DNA from: Portunus trituberculatus
Taxonomy: Eukaryota > Arthropoda > Malacostraca > Decapoda > Portunidae
Assembly (NCBI RefSeq): GCF_017591435.1
Contig: NC_059301.1
Span: 36,282,050 to 36,346,049 of the forward strand
Length of the DNA: 64,000 nt
Direction: 5' to 3'
Positions 21,172 through 30,713 of this stretch are shown in pieces; positions within the stretch are counted from its first letter, which is position 1, and the number at the start of each line of letters is the position of its first letter. Below the pieces are notes generated by a model. That model was not told where the DNA came from. It worked only from the letters and a program-made list of their open reading frames with translations, and searched no databases. A program made the translations under genes and the position numbers.

Positions 21172-22741
21172 ATGCTTTCGGAAGGTATTCACAAAGGAGA
21201 CTGTTTTGACAAACCACTGGTAATGGAACAGAAAGGGATTATGAAGGAGTTTCAAGTAACTGTGGAGGAGATCAAGAATATGATGGGGAGTTTAGAAGTG
21301 AGAAAAGCTGTGGGACCTGATGGGGTATCAGGATGGATTTTAAGAGAATGCAGGAGCAACTGGCAGAAAAAGTTTGTGAAGTAATTGATGCCTCATTAAG
21401 GGAAGGTGTAGTGCCCCAAGACTGGAAAAGAGCTAACATTGTCCCAATTTATAAATCAGGTAACAAGAGAGACCCATTGAACTATAGACCAGTGTCACTT
21501 ACAAGTGTGGTAGCTAAGATGTGTGAGAGGGTGGTGAAGAATAGATGGACAGACTTCTTGGAGAAAAATGACATACTTTGTGAGTGTCAATTTGGTTTTA
21601 GAAAAGGGCGTTCATGCACGACAAACCTGATATGTTACTATTCGAGGGTGATAGAATATATCTGGATTTAAAAAAGGCCTTTGATAAGGTACCACACCGG
21701 AGACTGATCTGGAAACTTGAAATGGTAGGAGGAGTGCATGGCAGTTTACTAAAATGGATGGAAGACTTTTTGGTAGGAAGAGAAATGAGAACAATAATTA
21801 AGGACAGACCATCAGAATGGGGCTTGGTGGAGAGTGGAGTTCCACAGGGATCAGTGTTGGCACCAGTAATGTTCGCGGTCTACATAAATGACATGGTGGA
21901 TGGGGTGTCCAGTTATGTGAGCCTATTTGCAGACGATGCAAAATTGTTAAGAAAAGTGAGATGTGACAAAGATTGCGAACTACTCCAGGAAGACTTGGAC
22001 AGAATATGGAAATGGAGCTGTACATGGCAAATGGAGTTCAACACGACAAAATGCAAGAAATTAGAGTTTGGCAAGAGTGAAAGAAGAATCAGGAGTATGT
22101 ACAAGATAGGAAATGAAGACATAAAACCAGTCATGAAGAAAAAGACCTTGGGGTGACAATTACCAATGACCTATCGCCAGAGAGACATATAAACAAAATA
22201 ATTGGAGAAGTATTGAACTTATTGAGGAACATAAGAGTGGCGTTCAGTATATTTAGATGAAGAAATGATGAAGAAAATAATTACTGCAATGATAAGACCG
22301 AGGCTTGAATATGCAACAATACAGTGGGCTCGAACTTAAAGAAACACATAAGGAAACTAGAGAAAGTACAGAGGGCTGCAACAAAAATGGTGCCTGACTT
22401 AAGAGATTTGACTTATGAAGACAGACTGAACAGAATGCAACTTCCGACCCTGGAAAACAGAAGAGAAAGGGGAGACCTGATAGCAATATACAAAGTGATG
22501 ATTGGCATGGAAAAAATGGATAGGGAAGATCTGTGTATGTGGAATGAAAGAATGTCGAGAGGGCATGGGAAAAAACTAAAATGGCCACTTATAGGAGAGA
22601 TGTGAAAAATATAGCTTCCCTCATAGAAGGGTGGAAGCATGGAATAGTTTAGATGTGGAAGTGGTCAACGCAAGGAATATTCATGATTTTAAGAAAAAGC
22701 TGGACATTAGTAGATATGGAGACGGGACAGTACGAGCATAG
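21172..22741 (+). pseudogene. LINE D ORF2 reverse transcriptase and C-terminus
   Basis: KAVGPDGVSGWILRECR, NYRPVSLTSVVAKMCERVV, FGFRKGRSCTTN, YLDLKKAFDKVPHRRL, SGVPQGSVLAPVMF, FADDAKLLRK and TWQMEFNTTKC are all readable, in several frames. A deletion near 21655 removes residues between YYSRVI and the YLDLKK block. The C-terminal CR1/L2 block is present before the TAG. Confidence 0.88.
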
Positions 22742-22787
22742 CTCTTTTCCCGTATGTTACAATTAGGCAAATACAATTAGGTAAATA

Positions 22788-22802
22788 CACACACACACAC
22801 AC
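22788..22802. repeat. (CA)n between LINE D tail and SINE
   Basis: A short CA run ends the LINE D tail. The SINE tRNA-like head starts at its last bases. Confidence 0.9.
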
Positions 22803-23108
22803 GCCTGGTAGCTCAGTGGTTAGAGCGCTGGCTTCACAAGCCAGAGGACTAGGGTTCGATTCCCCGGCCGGGTGGAGATATTTGGGTGTGTCTCCTTTCA
22901 CGTGTAGCCCCTGTTCACCTAGCAGTGAGTAGGTATGGGATGTAAATCGAGGAATTGTGACCTTGTTTTCCCGGTGTGTGGTGTGTGCCTGGTCTCAGGC
23001 CTATCCGAAGATCGGAAATAATGAGCTCTGAGCTCGTTCTGTAGGGTAACGTCTGGCTGTCTCGTCAGAGACTGCAGCAGATCAAACAGTGAAACATACA
23101 CACACACA
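22803..23108 (+). mobile_element. tRNA-derived SINE
   Basis: The head (22803-22875) folds as a tRNA: a G:U-tolerant acceptor stem, D-arm GCTCAGTGGTTAGAGC, anticodon stem CTGGC/GCCAG with loop TTCACAA (anticodon CAC, valine-like), and a T-arm with B box GGTTCGATTCC. The A box TAGCTCAGTGG is intact. About 220 bases of unrelated body follow, ending gaaacatacacacacac. The body and tail show it is a SINE transcribed by polymerase III rather than a functional tRNA gene. Confidence 0.85.
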
Positions 23109-23280
23109 CTGCAGAGCCGTCGAGCAGAACGCATGCATCTGAGCAGCTCACTGAGATTACTTCAAAAGGAGTTGAACCACAGGCCTAGACTTATGTTCAG
23201 GGGGAGAGGGGGCCATAGGTTCTCTTATCTCCAAAAGGAAATAAGTATTAGACCACACATAGATAATTAATGAACAACGA
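23109..23280. other. unassigned spacer
   Basis: Sequence between the SINE tail and the (GA)n tract. No homology recognised. Confidence 0.4.
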
Positions 23281-23304
23281 GAGAGAGAGAGAGAGAGAGA
23301 GAGA
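23279..23304. repeat. (GA)n microsatellite at 5' edge of LINE E
   Basis: A GA run followed directly by the ATG of LINE E ORF1. LINE E is the only long copy here not preceded by CA. Confidence 0.93.
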
Positions 23305-24345
23305 TGGAACCACGTAGCGCTGCCAGGCGCACGACGGAACCAAAACATATGCCGAGTGGGAACCAACGCATTATAGAAACCCCTATAGGTTTAAGAAAAC
23401 TGACTGATAATAGTATGGATAAGGATTTCTTGGGTTTCCAGGATGAACGAAGTAATATGAGAAGACTTGTTAATGAAAAAAGATAATTAAGATACATGAA
23501 GGAGGTGATGACCAGTTTTATGGATAAACAAGACTGACTGCTAGCAGAAAACACAGCCCTGAAACTAAGAGTAACTGAATGTGAGAAAGTAAGTGAAATA
23601 AACCAAGAATTGAAAGAGGAGATTCTAGAAATAAAGAAGCAAAATGACGTTCTTAAACATGTCAAAATTATGAAAGCTCTCTAAAGAACTTGCAGGATAA
23701 AGTGCAGCAAGGGATTACAGACTGGGTAGAAGGTGGTCTAGGTGATAACAAGTTGAAAAAATTAAGAAGTGAATGGAAACAAGAGCAAGAAGAGGAAAAA
23801 GTCAAATTTTCAGAAGTGGAAAGGAGGCAGATTCAGGAGAACACCAAAGTCGCTATAATAGAGGTTATCAAGGAGAAGGAAGATTTAGTGTGAGATGCAG
23901 TGGACAATAACAAAAGCTTTGTGATTTATGGGATGCGAGAAAAGAAAAATCCAAATAAATTCACGAGAACGTGAAGAAAGGGAAATGGCCAAAACAGTTA
24001 TCAAACGAATACAAGACAGCCCACAAGAATTTGAGCAGGAGGTAGAGGAAGTGATTAGACTGGGAAGGTATAGTGAAGGAGGAAAGAGACCAATGAAGGG
24101 GAAAATGAGATCTCAAGTGGCTGTAGAGGAAATCATGGCTAGAAAAGGGAATATGGATAAAAAGAGATATGAACATAGAGAAAAGGGAAAAGGAGAAAGT
24201 GCTAAGAAGTGAAGCGAAGGAAAAAAAATGAGAAAAGGACAGAGATAGAGAAGAAGAATTTTTACTGGAGGGTTCTGGATATGAGACTAAAGAAGTGGTA
24301 TCTAAGGAAAAAAGAGGAGGTCGTGGAGGAAGTAATAAATTAAGA
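23304..24345 (+). pseudogene. LINE E ORF1 (broken)
   Basis: Starts MEPRSAARRTTEPKHMPSGN, then IIETPIGLRKL, a coiled coil, FVIYGMREKK (RRM-like start), RLGRYSEGGKRPMKGKMRSQ and FYWRVLDMRLKKWYLRKK. Stops at 23484, 23536, 23683 and 23890 interrupt it. The domain order is the same as in LINEs C and D. Confidence 0.8.
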
Positions 24346-24349
24346 GTGA

Positions 24350-25119
24350 CATACTAACATTGATGGTTTGTCATCAAGTATATTGAAAGTAAGGAATTAT
24401 TTGAAAGAGAAAAAGCCAGATGTAATGTGTATCGTTGAAACAAAACTGAAAAAAGAGATCCATGGCAACTTTAAAAAGGAGGGATATAATACCTGGAAGG
24501 AGGGACAGGAAGGATAAAGGGGGGAGGAGGAGTGCTAATAATGGTTCGTGAAAACATGTGTGGAGGATGTGCAATATGAAAAGAACAAAATGGAAGTATT
24601 GGGAGTAACAATCAGAACAGAAGATTTGAAGAAAAGAAAAATTATAGTTACATATGTTCCACCAAAGACTAATACATGGGGATCAGAAGAGCACAAAAAT
24701 ATGCAAAAAGAGGCAATAAAGTGCCTAGATAACATGATAAGAAGAGATAGAAGAATACTCTTAGTTGGAGACTAACTGTAAAAAAAATTAACTGGAGAGA
24801 GATGGAAGTAATGGAAAATGCTGGGCAGTGGAGCGAGAAAGTGTTACGTTACAGTTGACTGGTTAATACAATGGACCAGTGGGTGGAGAAGTCAACAAGG
24901 TACAGTGGGGAAGAAGAACCATCGTTGCATGACTTAGTCTTCACAAAGAAACCAGAGTCCCCTCCAATCATACAATACCTTAGTCCAATGGGGAAAAGTG
25001 ATCATGTGACAGTAGAGATACAAATGCAGGAGGAAGATGGGATAAGTTACAGAGAGGACTATAAAGGAGAGAGATTAAATTATGCAAGAGTGGATTTTGA
25101 AAAATTAAGGAGATATTGA
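24350..25119 (+). pseudogene. LINE E ORF2 endonuclease domain
   Basis: NIDGLSSSILKVRNYLKEK, VMCIVETKL, TYVPPKTNTWG, LLVGD then a stop where FNCKEV-like sequence is expected, LHDLVFTKK and KSDHVTVEIQ. Breaks lie near 24535, 24775 and 25117. Confidence 0.83.
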
Positions 25120-25138
25120 TATTGAGTGGAGTAATATT

Positions 25139-27085
25139 ATGTGCAGGAAGACTGTAAAAGAGAAATATGATATATTCTTACAAAAATACTATGAAGGAGT
25201 AAAAAAGTTTGTTCCTATTTATAGAGTACTGAAAAAAATACATGTATGGTACAATGCTAGATGCATACAAGCAAAAAGGGCAAAGGATAAAGCATGGAAG
25301 AAACTTTTAAAGCAGGAAAATGACTATAATAGTCGGCAGTACAAAGATACTAGAAATGAATATATTAGAGTAAGGAGAGAGGAAGAAAGAAACTTTGAGA
25401 AAGATGTAGTGGATAAAAGCAAAGATGAACCCAAACTTTTATACAAGTTTATAAACGGCAAAACAAAGAATAAGGAAACAACTGAAAAAATAATTAAAGA
25501 AGGAAAGACATACTAAACAGAGAAAGAAATGTGAGAAATAATGAATGAGAGCTTCAAAACGGTATTCAATGAAGATGATTTCACAGAACCTAATAGGACA
25601 TTGAATTGCTAAGGATTACAGGAAATTCCAGCGCACAAAGAGGATATTGGAAGATTACTGGACATGTTGGAAGTCAGGAAAGCAATGGGGCCAGATGGTG
25701 TATCAGGCTGGGTGTTAAAAGAATGCAAAGAGCAAGTATTGGAGCCAATTTGGGAAATAATTAAAAGTTCAATAAATGAAGAGAAAGTTCCACAAGAGTG
25801 GAAGAGAGCCAATGTAATACCAATATTCAAAGGAGGAAAGGCAACTGAACCACTAAACTACAAACCAGTGTCACTTACAAGTGTCGCAGGGAAGTTATGT
25901 GAAATAATTAAATTTCTAGAAGAGAAGCAAGTCATATCGAACAGACAATTTGGATTCAGGACAGGGTGGTCATGTGTATCAAATTTAATAAGCTTCTACT
26001 CCAAAGTTTTTAATGTCCAGTATACCTGGACATTGAAAAAGGCATTTGATAAAGTTGCTCATGGAAGACTTCTTTGGAAACTAGAGATCATAGGAGGACT
26101 GCATGGAACCTTGCTCAAATGGACAAGAGATTATTTGAAGGATACGGAAATGAGAACTGTGATCAGAGATACATACTCATCTTGGAGTAAAGTAACTAGC
26201 GGAGTGCCACAAGGGTCAGTATTAGCCCCCATTATGTTTCAAGTTTATGTAAATGACATTCACATTGGGAGAAACAGCTATATGAATTTATTCGCTGATG
26301 ATGCAAAGTTGCTAAAAGTTATCAAGACCAGAGAGGACTGTCTACTGTTACAGGAAGATTTAAACAAGATCTATGAATGGAGCAAGAAATGGAAATTGGA
26401 GTTTAATGCCAAGAAAAGTCACATAATGGAACTAAGAAAGAGTAAGGGAAGACCAGTATGGAACTATCTGAAGGGACAAGAGGAAATAACGAAGACAAAA
26501 GAGGAAAAAGATCTTGGAGTGATCATACAAGAAAATCTGAGCCTTGATAAACACATAAACAAGATATTTGGACTATCATATATGATGCTGACTAATATAA
26601 GAGTGGCATTTCATTACATAGATAAAGATATGATGAAAAAAATCATCACAAGCACGATATGCCCAAGGCTGGAATATGCAGCAGTGGTATGGTCTCCAAG
26701 CTCTAAAAAAGATATAAGAAAACTGGAAAGGATACAGATGATTGCTCCAAAGATGGTGCTGGAATTGAAGGACCTCACAAATCAAGAACAACTGAAGGAA
26801 ACGGGACTGCCAACCTTACAGGATAGAAGAGAATGAGGGGACCTAATAACAATGTTTAAGATAGTAAATGATATTGAAAAAATAGACAAAGAAGACCTGG
26901 TGCTCTTGGTGGAAGAAGATGGAAGGACAAGAGAACATGAAAAGAAGATCAGGATGAGGCAGTGTGTGGACGTTGTTGGAAAATACAGTTTTCCAAACAG
27001 AACAGTGGAAAAGTGGAATGCATTGGATAAGGAAATTGTTGCAGCACATAGTGTACATAACTTTAAAGAAAAATTAGATAAATAA
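25139..27085 (+). pseudogene. LINE E ORF2 linker, reverse transcriptase and C-terminus
   Basis: A basic linker (WYNARCIQAKRAKDKAWKK), KAMGPDGVSGWVLKECK, NYKPVSLTSVAGKLCE, FGFRTGWSCVSN, TLKKAFDKVAHGRLL, SGVPQGSVLAPIMF, FADDAKLLKV, KWKLEFNAKKSHIM and the C-terminal YSFPNRTVEKWNALDKEIV, with TAA at 27083-27085. Frames break at 25514 and 26836. Small deletions flank the FGFRTG block. Confidence 0.88.
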
Positions 27086-27156
27086 AGATATGGAGACAGG
27101 ATACTATGAGCCCCGCTCAAACCCTGTACAATACAACTAGGTAAATATACACACAC

Positions 27157-27215
27157 TAGATATGGCACTTTTCCTGTATATCACAAGTACGTAAATACAC
27201 ACACAAATACAAATA
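27157..27215 (+). mobile_element. CR1-like LINE 3' fragment (very short)
   Basis: tagatatggcacttttcctg resembles the end of LINE D (22713-22760) and is followed by gtaaatacacacac. It begins exactly at a CA run, the same arrangement as the larger fragments at 4837 and 9290. Confidence 0.6.
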
Positions 27216-27242
27216 GGAAAATAAACAAAGTTAAATCTTTAC

Positions 27243-27445
27243 CTGGCTGGAGACTCAATAGAGGCAGTCAGTTTCATCTCTAAGTTAGATTGACCAGTGT
27301 TAAGATTGTAAAGAATGAGGGAAGAGTTGGTGTTGAAGCTTGCATCCAGCTGCTTGGCCGTGGTGCCACAGGCCAGGTAGCTTGGCCGCTCACCAGCTGG
27401 CGACCATGCAATGTTAGCCATTTGACTTATTTCTTTAACCTTCAT
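27243..27445 (-). CDS. SEC31: SEC31 coding exon 1 with start codon
   Basis: Sec31 forms the outer cage of the COPII coat with Sec13 at ER exit sites and stimulates Sar1 GTPase with Sec23. This exon starts the protein: MKVKEISQMANIAWSPAGER, PSYLACGTTAKQLDASFNTN and SLILYNLNTG, matching Sec31A MKLKEVDRTAMQAWSPA, YLATGTSAQQLDATFSTN and SLEIFELDL. The ATG is at 27445. The exon extends to 27472, where TTTCAG|AT is a good acceptor, so 27 bases of 5' UTR are spliced to an upstream non-coding exon. The donor is CCAG|GTAAA at 27242. The five exons found give residues 1 to about 279 of a family usually longer than 1000 residues; the alpha-solenoid and proline-rich parts are outside the window. Confidence 0.95.
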
Positions 27446-27472
27446 TGTGTCGTTTCCTTGTGCCTTCTCTAT
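27446..27472 (-). other. SEC31 5' UTR segment of exon 1
   Basis: Non-coding bases between the acceptor TTTCAG (AG at 27474-27473) and the ATG. This implies at least one upstream leader exon. Confidence 0.75.
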
Positions 27473-28309
27473 CTGAAAGAAATGTATTGTATTAGCCTTA
27501 CAGTGTATGGAGTTAAGTGTCAAGTACAGTGAAAAGAATTCAGACAAAACATTCCAATGAGATGTGGTAATGTATAAATAGGCCCTCTACTACAAAACCA
27601 GAAGATAGGAAGAATAAACAAAAGTGACATACCATAAAGAAAATCTCATAAGACATAGGTAAATATCAGGACACCTCACAGAAAGGTCTGTATATCCATC
27701 TTCCTTCGACTTGACTTCTTTTAAGAGGGAGGTTTCAAGACATTTGTCCATCTTTCAGCTAATACCTTTAAAATCTTTTAGGGAACCTGCAGCTTTAGTG
27801 GGCCTTTTTTTTTTTTTATGTTTTGTTGGCTTTGGTAGGTCTCCCTCTTGCATAAAAAAGATATAAATAAAAAAATAGTCATGATTAAAAACAAAGAGTA
27901 GTGAGATTTTTATTTTGTGTTGCACACTTGTCCTTAATATGAGTTTTAAAGGAAGAGGTAATCGACAACTACTGAAATGATAATTTACTCCCAGTAAGTT
28001 TAATAGCACTAATTCTTCTCTGGATCAGTTCAGGGGATGCTGTGAACACACCATCAAAGCTAGTTGTGATCTCGCTGAATGTTTTCCCTTTGTCTCTTAT
28101 AACTCAAGGGGGCAATCACAGCCTGTCCTCTAAAAACAACTCTCCTTCTCACAACACTACATGCACTTACTACAAACTCTCCCTTCACTCATAATTGAAA
28201 AATGGCAACTCCCAATCCAGCCTCAGTCCCCTTCTGGAAAGGGGCCCATAAATGCCTCCAGGTCAGACTGCTCTCCCAGTAGCAAATCAAAATGTCTTCA
28301 CACCCCCCC
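27473..28309. other. SEC31 leader intron, unassigned
   Basis: AT-rich sequence. The stretch 28020-28310 may belong to the 5' part of the jockey-like LINE downstream, but no protein motif is readable there. A lysine-rich minus-strand frame at 27755-28009 has no recognised homology. Confidence 0.45.
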
Positions 28310-29341
28310 CCCTCAACTTTTTCTTCACTCACTTTTGCAACATTCACAGTTTTAGATCTAATTTCCAATCTGTAGACCACCACCTCTCTTCTTTTCCTCA
28401 CTGAAACACACCTGTCTGAGGCAACTGACAGTAGCCCTTTTTCTGTTCCCTCCTACTTTCTCTATCTTAATTTTCATTCCAACGCTGAATGTTGCATCTA
28501 CGTTGCGCAATGACTTAACTTGCTCTCGTGCCCACGCTCTGAAATCTGAGTTTTCCACCATCTGGCTTTGACTCAATAGTCAATCTAACTAAATTTATAT
28601 ATGCTGTCTTTCTCTCCCGTAATTCCTCTGACTATAGTAAATTCCTTGACTACTTAACTTCTAAAGTGGAGCACATTCTGTTCCTCAATACTTTGGTGGA
28701 TATCTCCATCCTTACAGATTTTCAGGTTTACCACCAGCTTTGGCTTTCCTCTCCTTTCACTGACCATCCTGGTGAACTAGCATTCAACTTTGCTGTTCTC
28801 CATGACCTAGAGCAACTGGTGCAAGACCCTACTTGTATTCCTGACTGACTTGGAGATACACCCAACATTCTTGATTTCTTCATTACCTATAATCCTTCTG
28901 CTTATGCTGTTACCCTATCTTCTCCATTGGGCTCCTCCGGTCACAATCTCATACCTAAATCTAGTCCTATTTCTCCAATCCCTCCTCAGAATCCCCCAAA
29001 GCAGAGATGCCTCAGGCATTTTGCCTCTGCCAGTTGGAGGGATCTGAGGAGGTATTATGCTGATTTTTCCTGGAATGAATACTGTTTAACACAGCCTGTT
29101 CTTATGCTATACATGATAGAGAGGTTGCCCACTAAAGATATTTGAGCCTTCCATCACCTGAATCTCATGCACTTTAAATTTCTGCCTGGACTCATGCCAA
29201 GCCTGTTCTTCATCTTGCCAAACACTCCTTCATTAGAAAATGTCAAAATCTTTGAAACTCCCACTCCCCTTGAGACTTCTGGCATCTGGCCAAAAACATC
29301 TCCAATAACTTTACTTTTTCATCTTTCCCTCATTCATCATT
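28310..29341 (+). mobile_element. jockey-like LINE fragment (endonuclease region)
   Basis: Coding pieces of a non-LTR endonuclease in several frames: FCNIHSFRSNFQSVDHHLS, FIYAVFLSRNSSDYSKFLDY, VYHQLWLSSPFTDHPGELAF, LHDLEQLVQDPTCIPD, ILDFFITYNPSAYAVTLSSP and RCLRHFASASWRDLRRYYAD. An internal deletion follows, then KHSFIRKCQNL and DFWHLAKNIS from the linker before the reverse transcriptase. The element is truncated on both sides; its right end abuts the L2-like LINE near 29342. The clade is my judgement from motif style. Confidence 0.75.
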
Positions 29342-29536
29342 TGTTGACCTGCCCAACTATGTGTTTGTTAGAAAAGATGTTGAGGGTTCGGTTTATAAAC
29401 ACGCAGTTGGTTTATATGTTTTGTCTAAACTAAGTTTCACTGAAGTTGACACACACACTCCTGACACACTAGCAATTTTTCTTCCAGCTTTGAATTTCTA
29501 TGTACTAGTTAATGGGGAGCTTGTGAAGCCTCTCCC

Positions 29537-29986
29537 GGGCATAGCGTCCATGGTGAAACACCTTCACAAATTCTTCCACACATTAGTTTTTCTCTCTACT
29601 TGAGAATTCCACTTGAATACAAATATGGTCAACTACTATGTGTTTAAGTGTATTCCTTGTATGTATGATAATATAAACAAATAGAATCGTATGTATGGTT
29701 TAAAAAAACAGCATGGAAAACTTCCACTTGACATCGCTTCTATGGATGGCTAATAAATTTTAGTAATGTGCATATTTTGTCATAACATATATCCTGTCAC
29801 TAATGAAAACACTAAAGGAACTTGACGAGATGAGATACGCCTATAGGAAGAAAGCAAGACTTCAGAAATATGAAAATATAAATTCACAAATGGCATTTAG
29901 AAATACAGTTTATAACAGTGTATCACCGTGTGGGAGTGGAAGTTGCCAGTTGTCGCCACATGGAATAATACAGAACCAAAACAAAC
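29537..29986 (+). repeat. left arm of 450-bp inverted repeat
   Basis: Aligns base for base in reverse complement with 30265-30713, with scattered substitutions and small indels. Includes the shared ggtgaaacaccttcacaaat and aaggaacttgacgagatgag. Confidence 0.92.
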
Positions 29987-30023
29987 TCTCAGGTGTACGC
30001 TGTTGAATACTTCCACCATTAGT

Positions 30024-30198
30024 ATGCCTGATTATTGCTGTGTCCCTTTATGCAATGGTTACGGTGGTCACTTATTTCCACGGGATGAACATAGGCAGAA
30101 ACTGTGGATGATCGCTATAAGGCGAGACCAATGGACTCCTTCTAGAAGAAGTGTAGTGTGTGAAGACCACTTCACGCAGGAAGACTACGCCACTGATA
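30024..30198 (+). CDS. THAP zinc-finger exon
   Basis: ATG at 30024 (ttagtATGCCTG). The product MPDYCCVPLCNGYGGHLFPR, then KLWMIAIRRDQWTPSRRSVV and CEDHF has the C2CH THAP signature: CVPLC, a tryptophan and proline block, then CEDH. THAP domains are the DNA-binding modules of P-element transposases and derived host proteins. A strong donor GATA|GTAAGT at 30199-30200 ends the exon; the open frame beyond it (to 30239) is probably intron. No transposase body is visible nearby. The exon has no internal stops, unlike its surroundings. Confidence 0.7.
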
Positions 30199-30264
30199 GT
30201 AAGTTCACTGGTATTTTTCAGTTTGTTTTTAAGCCATAGAGCAGGAAGACGAAAGAACATGCTG

Positions 30265-30713
30265 GTTTGTTTTGGTTCTGTATTATTCCATGTGGCGACA
30301 ACTGGCAACTTCCACTCCGGTGGCGATACACTCTTGTAATGTTTATTTCTAAATGCCATTTGTGAATTTATATTTTTATATTTCTGAAGTCTTGCTTTCT
30401 TTCTATAGGTGTACCTCATCTCGTCAAGTTCCTTTAGCGTTTCCATTAGTGACATGATATATATTATGACGAAATATGCACAGTTCTAAAATTTATTAGC
30501 CATCCATAAAAGCGATGTCCTGTGGAAGTTTTCCATGCTAATTTTTTACAACATACATATGATTCTATTTGTTAATATTATCATACATACAAGGCATACA
30601 CTTAAATACATAGTAGTTGAGTAAATTTGTATTCATGTGGAATTCTCGGGTAGAGAGAAAAAATAATGCGTGGAAGAATTTGTGAAGGTGTTTCACCACG
30701 GACACTATGCCCC
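30265..30713 (-). repeat. right arm of 450-bp inverted repeat
   Basis: Reverse complement of 29537-29986. It carries the same LKELDEMRYTYRKKARLQKY frame on the minus strand. Confidence 0.92.

Larger units (their letters stand above)
18597..22802 (+). mobile_element. CR1-like LINE copy D with Tigger-type MITE insertion
   Basis: ORF1 starts at ATG 18619, 22 bases after the CA tract, so the 5' UTR is missing or very short. Endonuclease and reverse transcriptase follow, with the catalytic block FADDAKLLRK intact at 21925-21954. It ends with TAG 22739-22741, two ACAATTAGGYAAAT units and (CA)n. A TA-flanked insertion lies at 19932-20376. Scattered frameshifts make the copy inactive. Confidence 0.9.
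23304..27156 (+). mobile_element. CR1-like LINE copy E
   Basis: It runs from ORF1 ATG 23304 to the tail aactaggtaaatatacacacac at 27135-27156. It has the longest open reverse transcriptase frame of the five copies (25664-26836) with FADDAKLLKV intact. A 45-base LINE 3' fragment and a second tail follow to about 27215, ending some 25 bases from the SEC31 exon 1 donor. It is antisense to SEC31 in intron 1. Confidence 0.9.

Noticed and set aside
22803..22875. Functional tRNA-Val (CAC) gene
   Set aside because: The cloverleaf and both polymerase III boxes are present, but it is joined to a SINE body and CA tail with no terminator after the tRNA part.
542..27220. CRISPR or other spacer array
   Set aside because: The regularly occurring CA tracts are microsatellites between LINE copies of very different length; the DNA is eukaryotic.
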